From Lachnospiraceae bacterium (lineage in GTDB: Bacteria; Bacillota; Clostridia; Lachnospirales; Lachnospiraceae), in contig JAQXFO010000027.1 of NCBI GenBank assembly GCA_029005135.1, positions 21,125 to 85,124 of the forward strand: a DNA stretch of 64,000 nt, read 5' to 3'. The notes below the pieces were generated by a model. That model saw only the letters and a program-made list of their open reading frames with translations. It ran no database searches and was not told where the DNA came from. Position numbers and translations under genes: made by a program. Positions 58,851-64,000 of the stretch are shown here, piece after piece; the stretch's first letter is position 1; every line of letters begins with the position of its first letter.

Positions 58851-59773
58851 TATGCTACCTCCAGTCCGAGTAAGGTGATGATCAGAGCCATGCGGACATA
58901 GACGCCGTACTGCGCCTGCTTAAAGTAGGCGGCACGCGGATCGTCGTCGACCTCGACTGAGATCTCATTGACGCGGGGAAGGGGATGCAGCACCAGCATC
59001 TTGTCCGGTGCGACTTCCATCTTGGCTTTGTCCAGAATGTAGAAGTCCTTCATGCGGATATAGTCTTCTTCGTTGAAGAAGCGTTCCTTCTGAACACGTG
59101 TCATATACAGAATATCCAGATCCTTCATGGTGGTCTCGTCAAGACGGACGACCTCTTCGAAGGGGATGTTCTTGGCTTTCATGGATTCCTTGACGTAGCC
59201 GGGAACCTGCAGCTCTTCCGGGGAAATCAGGACAAAGCGGACGTCATGGTAGCGGCTCAGGGCATCGATCAGAGAGTGAACGGTACGGCCGAATTTCAGG
59301 TCGCCGCAAAGACCGATGGTCAGACCGTTGAAACGGCCCTTCAGGGAGCGGATAGTCAGAAGATCGGTCAGGGTCTGGGTCGGATGCTGATGGCCGCCGT
59401 CACCGGCGTTGATAACAGGGATGAGGGAACGCATCGACGCTACCAGAGGCGCGCCTTCCTTCGGATGACGGATGGCCGCGATGTCGGCGTAGCAGGAGAT
59501 GACGCGCATGGTATCACCGACGCTTTCGCCTTTTTTGGTGGAGGAAGAATCACCGGAATGGAAACCGAGGACGGAACCGCCAAGGTTGAGCATGGCCGCC
59601 TCGAAGGAAAGACGTGTGCGGGTACTGGGTTCAAAGAAAAGCGTAGCCAGTTTTTTGCCGTCGCAGATGTGTGCGTATTTTGCGGGATTTCTCTCGATGT
59701 CGCCGGCCAGATCCAGAAGTCGGTCGAGCTCTTCCACAGAGAAATCCAGGGGACTCATGAGATGTTTAATCAT
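58850..59773 (-). CDS. pyrB: Aspartate carbamoyltransferase catalytic subunit
   Basis: [49 protein letters not shown]. Confidence 0.97.
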   Translation of the reverse strand: MIKHLMSPLDFSVEELDRLLDLAGDIERNPAKYAHICDGKKLATLFFEPSTRTRLSFEAAMLNLGGSVLGFHSGDSSSTKKGESVGDTMRVISCYADIAAIRHPKEGAPLVASMRSLIPVINAGDGGHQHPTQTLTDLLTIRSLKGRFNGLTIGLCGDLKFGRTVHSLIDALSRYHDVRFVLISPEELQVPGYVKESMKAKNIPFEEVVRLDETTMKDLDILYMTRVQKERFFNEEDYIRMKDFYILDKAKMEVAPDKMLVLHPLPRVNEISVEVDDDPRAAYFKQAQYGVYVRMALIITLLGLEVA

Positions 59774-59922
59774 GTGGACTCCTTTTCTTCTGAGTAAAGG
59801 TTTAATCGCCTTGTCTATAATAATATAAAGGCCTTGTTAAATCAAGGTAAAGGCCGGGAATTTGCCTTTACGCGGTTACAAAAAAATTTTATAATAAAAG
59901 GACTTATAAAGGGGGTGTTCAC

Positions 59923-60195
59923 ATGAGAGAACTGAGCGAATGCCGCCGTGAGATCGACCGTATCGACAGTGAGATCCAGCGCCTTTTTGAGGAGCGGATG
60001 CGTGTCGTGGCCGATGTGGCGGATTACAAGAAGGCCCATAATCTGCCGGTCAACGACCCGGTCAGAGAGCAGGCCAGGATAGAAGCGCTGAGGGCCGGTG
60101 CTGCCGATGAAAGCCTGGCTGACGGCATCGAGGCCGTATACCGCACGATCTTTGCTGTCAGCAAGGACAGGGAGACGGTGAGGATAGAAGCATGA
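59923..60195 (+). CDS. Chorismate mutase (AroQ-type)
   Basis: LSECRREIDRIDSEIQRLFEERMRVVADVADYKKAHNLPVNDPVREQARIEAL. Confidence 0.93.
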   Translation: MRELSECRREIDRIDSEIQRLFEERMRVVADVADYKKAHNLPVNDPVREQARIEALRAGAADESLADGIEAVYRTIFAVSKDRETVRIEA

Positions 60196-61493
60196 GGCAT
60201 ATCGATGATCTGATTCTCTACCGCGACATGCCCGGCGACGGCATCCTCCGGCGTATGACGTCCCTGATGGAGTCCATCGAGGCCGTGTCGGTACAGGAAG
60301 AGGAGGCGCGCAGTCTCTTCTTCGGCTGTGTCGGAGATCTGGTGGAGATGGCCGCCGCCTACGGCTTTTCCGGCAATCTCTGGCACGATTATCTGACCTA
60401 TCTGCTGGTTAATCACGAAAATGCCTATACGCTGGCCAGTGAGATCCGCGGTGCTGTCGAGGGCAGTCTGAATGAACTGGCCTTCCACGATTTCCGCATT
60501 TTCAAGGAGCTGTTCGACTACGATCTGACCGCTGTCGGCCGGGCACTGGGATCCTCTCAAAGCGCGGTCCTGTCGGATTTTCGTCCGGATCCGAACCGGG
60601 GCATCCTCTACAATGCCCGTATCCGCGACCGTATCTGCCAGCTGGCCGGGCGGCTTGAGGAGGTGGAAACCACCGAGGGCTTCAAGGCCGAGATGGAACA
60701 GTTTTACAGGGAATACGGCGTCGGCAGTCTGGGTCTTCATAAGGCCTTCCGCATCACCCATGACGCTGATGATCAGCCCTGCCTGCTGCCGATCACGAAT
60801 ATCGCCCACGTCACTCTCGATGATCTGGTGGGCTATGAGATCCCGAAGAAAAAGCTGGTTGATAACACGGAGGCCTTTATCAACGGCCGCCGGGCCAACA
60901 ACTGCCTGCTCTACGGCGATGCCGGCACCGGCAAATCGACCAGCGTCAAAGCGTTGCTGAATCAGTATTATGACAGGGGCCTGCGCATCATTGAGGTCTA
61001 TAAGCACCAGATCCGCGACATCAACGCGATCATGGCGCAGATCAAGAACCGTCATTACAAATTTATCTTTTTCATGGACGATCTGTCCTTTGAGGAATTT
61101 GAAGTCGAGTACAAGTACCTGAAGGCGGTCATCGAGGGAGACCTTGAGAAACGTCCGGAAAATGTCGTTATCTACGCCACTTCTAACCGCCGGCACCTCA
61201 TCAAGGAGGACTACGCCGACAAAGAAGGCCGCCGGTATGCCGATATGCATTCTTCGGATACGGTTCAGGAAAAGCTGTCGCTGGCCTCACGCTTCGGTGT
61301 CGCCATCTATTTCCCGGCACCGGGCAAGAAGGACTACAATACGATCGTCAGGACACTGTCGGCCCGGGCCGGGCTGGACATGGATGAAGAGACTCTGCTG
61401 CTGGAGGCCAATAAGTGGGAGATCAGCCACGGCGGCTTCTCCGGCAGGACGGCATCGCAGTTTATTGATTATCTGTCAGGTCAGGAGGTCTGA
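60192..61493 (+). CDS. ATP-binding DUF815 family AAA protein
   Basis: NNCLLYGDAGTGKSTSVKALLNQYYDRGLRIIEVYKHQ; FIFFMDDLSFEEFEVEYKYLKAVIEGDLEKRPENVVIYATSNRRHLI. Confidence 0.93.
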   Translation: MRHIDDLILYRDMPGDGILRRMTSLMESIEAVSVQEEEARSLFFGCVGDLVEMAAAYGFSGNLWHDYLTYLLVNHENAYTLASEIRGAVEGSLNELAFHDFRIFKELFDYDLTAVGRALGSSQSAVLSDFRPDPNRGILYNARIRDRICQLAGRLEEVETTEGFKAEMEQFYREYGVGSLGLHKAFRITHDADDQPCLLPITNIAHVTLDDLVGYEIPKKKLVDNTEAFINGRRANNCLLYGDAGTGKSTSVKALLNQYYDRGLRIIEVYKHQIRDINAIMAQIKNRHYKFIFFMDDLSFEEFEVEYKYLKAVIEGDLEKRPENVVIYATSNRRHLIKEDYADKEGRRYADMHSSDTVQEKLSLASRFGVAIYFPAPGKKDYNTIVRTLSARAGLDMDEETLLLEANKWEISHGGFSGRTASQFIDYLSGQEV

Positions 61494-61500
61494 AGCCGGT

Positions 61501-63042
61501 ATGGCAGCATTGACTTTTGCGGCAATTGATATCGGTTCCTACAACGTTTCCATGGAGATCTTCGAGATCGGCCGGCGCAGCACGCTGCGTTCTCTGAACC
61601 GCGTCAGGACGCGGCTTGAACTGGGGGCCGATACCTTCAATCTGAAACGGATCTCAGGGGAACGGCTGAGGGAACTGATCGTTATTCTCAATGATTACCG
61701 CCATATGATGGCGGAGTATCAGGTGACGGCCTACCGGGCCTGCGCCAAATCGGCTCTGCGGGAGGCGGCCAACAGCGCTCTGGTGCTGGAGGCTGTCTAT
61801 CAGGCCACATCGATCCGCATCGATATTCTGGCCAATGCCGAACAGCGTTTCCTCGGCTGCCAGTCCATCGCGGCTGCCGGCAGCGCTTTCCACGATTATA
61901 TCGCAGAAGGCACGGCCATCATCGATCTGGGCGGCGGCTCCGTCCAGATATCTCTCTTTGATCAGAAAAAACTGGTGTCCACCGCCAACATGCCTCTGGG
62001 CTCTCTGCGCATCCGTGAGAAGCTGGCGGGACTGGAGCGTATGGCACGTCATTATCCGGAACTGGTGGAAGAGGTGATCAACCGGGAGATCGAGAATTTC
62101 AAACGTCTCTATCTCGGGGAAAGACGGATCAAAAATGTCATTCTGGTAGGTGACTATTTTACCAATCTGATCTTCCAGAACCGGGCTGATACCAGCAAGA
62201 TCGAGACAAGAGCTGAATTCATGCACTGGTACGACCACATCATCCGTCAGTCAAGCGCTGAGCTTGAGCGGGAGATGGGGATTGACAGCGAGATGGCTTC
62301 GGTGGTAATTCCTTCCGCGATTCTCTATCGCCGTCTTATAGAGGAACTGGGCGCTGACACGATATGGCTGCCCGGCATCCAGCTGACGGACGGTATCGCG
62401 TATGACTACGCCCACCGACACAAGCTGCTTCGTGAGACACACAATTTCGATCAGGACATTCTGGCCTCCGCCGCTCATATCGCCGATCGTTTCGGCTGCA
62501 GCCGGCCGCATATCGCCAATGTGACGATGATCGCCGAGAGCATTTTCGACGGTGTCCGCAAGGGCAGCGGTCTCGGTCCGCGGGAGAAGCTGCTGCTGAG
62601 AACGGCGGCGATGCTGTATGAATGCGGTCGGTTTATCAGCCTCAACGATGCGGGCGAAAGTGCCTGCAATATTATCATGGCCACCGAGATCATAGGATTG
62701 TCCCGTCGTGAGCGCGAGATCATCGCCGGTGCGGCGCTCTATCAGGAGCAGCCCTTCGATTACAGCGGCAAGAGCCGTCTGTCCGATCTGGATACGGGGA
62801 GCCTTATGTGCGCCGTCAAGCTGACTGCCATTCTGAGACTGGCCTCAGCCCTGGATGAAAGCCGCCGCCAGAAGGCTGAAAGTGTCTCGTGCAGCCGCAG
62901 GGGTGATGTGTTCACCGTCCAGATAGTCACGGAGAAGGATTTTATCCTGGAAGCCGGCAGCTTTGAAAGCCGCGGGAGCCTCTTTGAGGAGGTTTTCGGC
63001 ATGAAGCTTCAGCTCAAAATCACGAAGAAGAAAGGCAGATAA
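61501..63042 (+). CDS. ppx: Ppx/GppA family phosphatase (exopolyphosphatase-like)
   Basis: FAAIDIGSYNVSMEIFEI; AIIDLGGGSVQISLFD; C-terminal HD-like region. Confidence 0.9.
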   Translation: MAALTFAAIDIGSYNVSMEIFEIGRRSTLRSLNRVRTRLELGADTFNLKRISGERLRELIVILNDYRHMMAEYQVTAYRACAKSALREAANSALVLEAVYQATSIRIDILANAEQRFLGCQSIAAAGSAFHDYIAEGTAIIDLGGGSVQISLFDQKKLVSTANMPLGSLRIREKLAGLERMARHYPELVEEVINREIENFKRLYLGERRIKNVILVGDYFTNLIFQNRADTSKIETRAEFMHWYDHIIRQSSAELEREMGIDSEMASVVIPSAILYRRLIEELGADTIWLPGIQLTDGIAYDYAHRHKLLRETHNFDQDILASAAHIADRFGCSRPHIANVTMIAESIFDGVRKGSGLGPREKLLLRTAAMLYECGRFISLNDAGESACNIIMATEIIGLSRREREIIAGAALYQEQPFDYSGKSRLSDLDTGSLMCAVKLTAILRLASALDESRRQKAESVSCSRRGDVFTVQIVTEKDFILEAGSFESRGSLFEEVFGMKLQLKITKKKGR

Positions 63043-63043
63043 C

Positions 63044-64000
63044 ATGGCAGATAAATCTCTCAGAGATCCGTCCTATTACCGCAACCGGGAACTGTCCTGG
63101 GTGGCCTTCAACGAGCGCTGCCTCTCGGAGGCCCGGGACAAGGCCCTGGTCCCTCTGTTTGAAAGATTAAAGTTCCTGTCGATCACGGCCTCCAATCTTG
63201 ACGAGTTTTTCATGATCCGGGTGGCCTCCCTGAAAGACCAGGTGCATGCCGGCTATACCAAAAGGGATATTGCCGGTATGACAGCCCAGGAGCAGCTGGA
63301 TGCGCTGGCTGTACGGACTCATGAGTTTGTCAGGGATCAGTATAAGGTCTACAACCGCTCCCTTCTGCCGGCACTCAAAAAAGCCGGTCTTGAGGTGGTT
63401 ACCCGCCATGAGAATCTGACGGAGGAACAGAGCCGGTATCTCGACCGTTATTTCAAAGACAATATCTATCCGGTGCTGACGCCTATGGCGATGGATTCGT
63501 CCCGTCCCTTTCCTCTGATCCGGAATAAGACCCTGAATATCGGCGCGCTGATTGCTGCCAAAGACGGCGGAGGACCGGGACTTCGGAAGCCCGCCGGCAA
63601 GAAGGCCGGCAAGGATAAAGGCCGCCGCCGTTTTGAGTTTGCGACGGTTCAGGTGCCCTCCGTCCTGCCGCGTATCGTCCGGCTGCCGGATGGCGAGGAC
63701 GGCCGCCGGATCGTGATCCTCCTGGAGGAAGTGATCGAGAAATACATCGGTCTGCTTTTCCAGCATTACGATGTGATCTGCGCCCATCCCTACCGCGTCA
63801 TGCGTAATGCCGATTTCACCATCGATGAGGATGAGGCGGAGGATCTGCTGGCCGAGATCCAGAAACAGCTGAAGAAGCGTCAGTGGGGTGAAGTTATCCG
63901 TCTGGAGGCCGAGGCAGGTATGGATCCGCGGCTGCTGAACATATTGAAGACAGAATTTAACAGCCGGGAGGAGGATATTTTCTCTATTAATGGTCCTCTG
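63044..64000 (+). CDS. ppk1: Polyphosphate kinase 1, truncated at window end
   Basis: Manual translation from ATG 63044: MADKSLRDPSYYRNRELSWVAFNERCLSEARDKALVPLFERLKFLSITASNLDEFFMIRVASL; frame open to 64000. Confidence 0.95.
   Translation, partial: MADKSLRDPSYYRNRELSWVAFNERCLSEARDKALVPLFERLKFLSITASNLDEFFMIRVASLKDQVHAGYTKRDIAGMTAQEQLDALAVRTHEFVRDQYKVYNRSLLPALKKAGLEVVTRHENLTEEQSRYLDRYFKDNIYPVLTPMAMDSSRPFPLIRNKTLNIGALIAAKDGGGPGLRKPAGKKAGKDKGRRRFEFATVQVPSVLPRIVRLPDGEDGRRIVILLEEVIEKYIGLLFQHYDVICAHPYRVMRNADFTIDEDEAEDLLAEIQKQLKKRQWGEVIRLEAEAGMDPRLLNILKTEFNSREEDIFSINGPL

Overview
The window is a gene-dense, GC-rich chromosomal segment that looks like Firmicutes/Clostridia. I base that on the T-box leader, the CWB2 surface protein, the dnaG-rpoD-trmK-nif3 order, the LevR-type PTS and type III pantothenate kinase. 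I saw no prophage, IS element, CRISPR array or tRNA. Main blocks: putP (5' truncated), an feoA-feoB fusion, a MerR/YbjQ/membrane-protein/MscS cluster, an NSS transporter divergent from a LysR regulator with a tandem SIS-like protein, phosphoglucomutase, a Trp T-box followed by trpDCFBA (no trpE/trpG), an orphan ncRNA-like unit, a sigma-54/LevR mannose-family PTS locus with its own HPr and EI plus redox genes and a fused IIC-IID, BtpA/SgcQ and VOC genes, coaX, two AraC-type regulators, a domain-swapped XdhC coupled to hypF, a radical-SAM-like protein lacking the CX3CX2C motif, a Na/Pi cotransporter, gdhA, dgt-like-dnaG-rpoD-trmK-nif3, a TGS/uridine-kinase-like protein, a large CWB2 surface protein, RNase P RNA, a MerR regulator, a diaminopentanoate-dehydrogenase-like enzyme, pyrBI, and a chorismate mutase-DUF815-ppx-ppk cluster (ppk runs off the window end). 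The items most worth follow-up are the orphan transcription unit at about 20.18-20.45 kb, the degenerate radical-SAM protein at 39968-40750, the permuted XdhC/HypF pair, the tandem SIS protein, and the self-contained sigma-54 PTS locus. All family calls come from reading motifs by eye; no database search was run.
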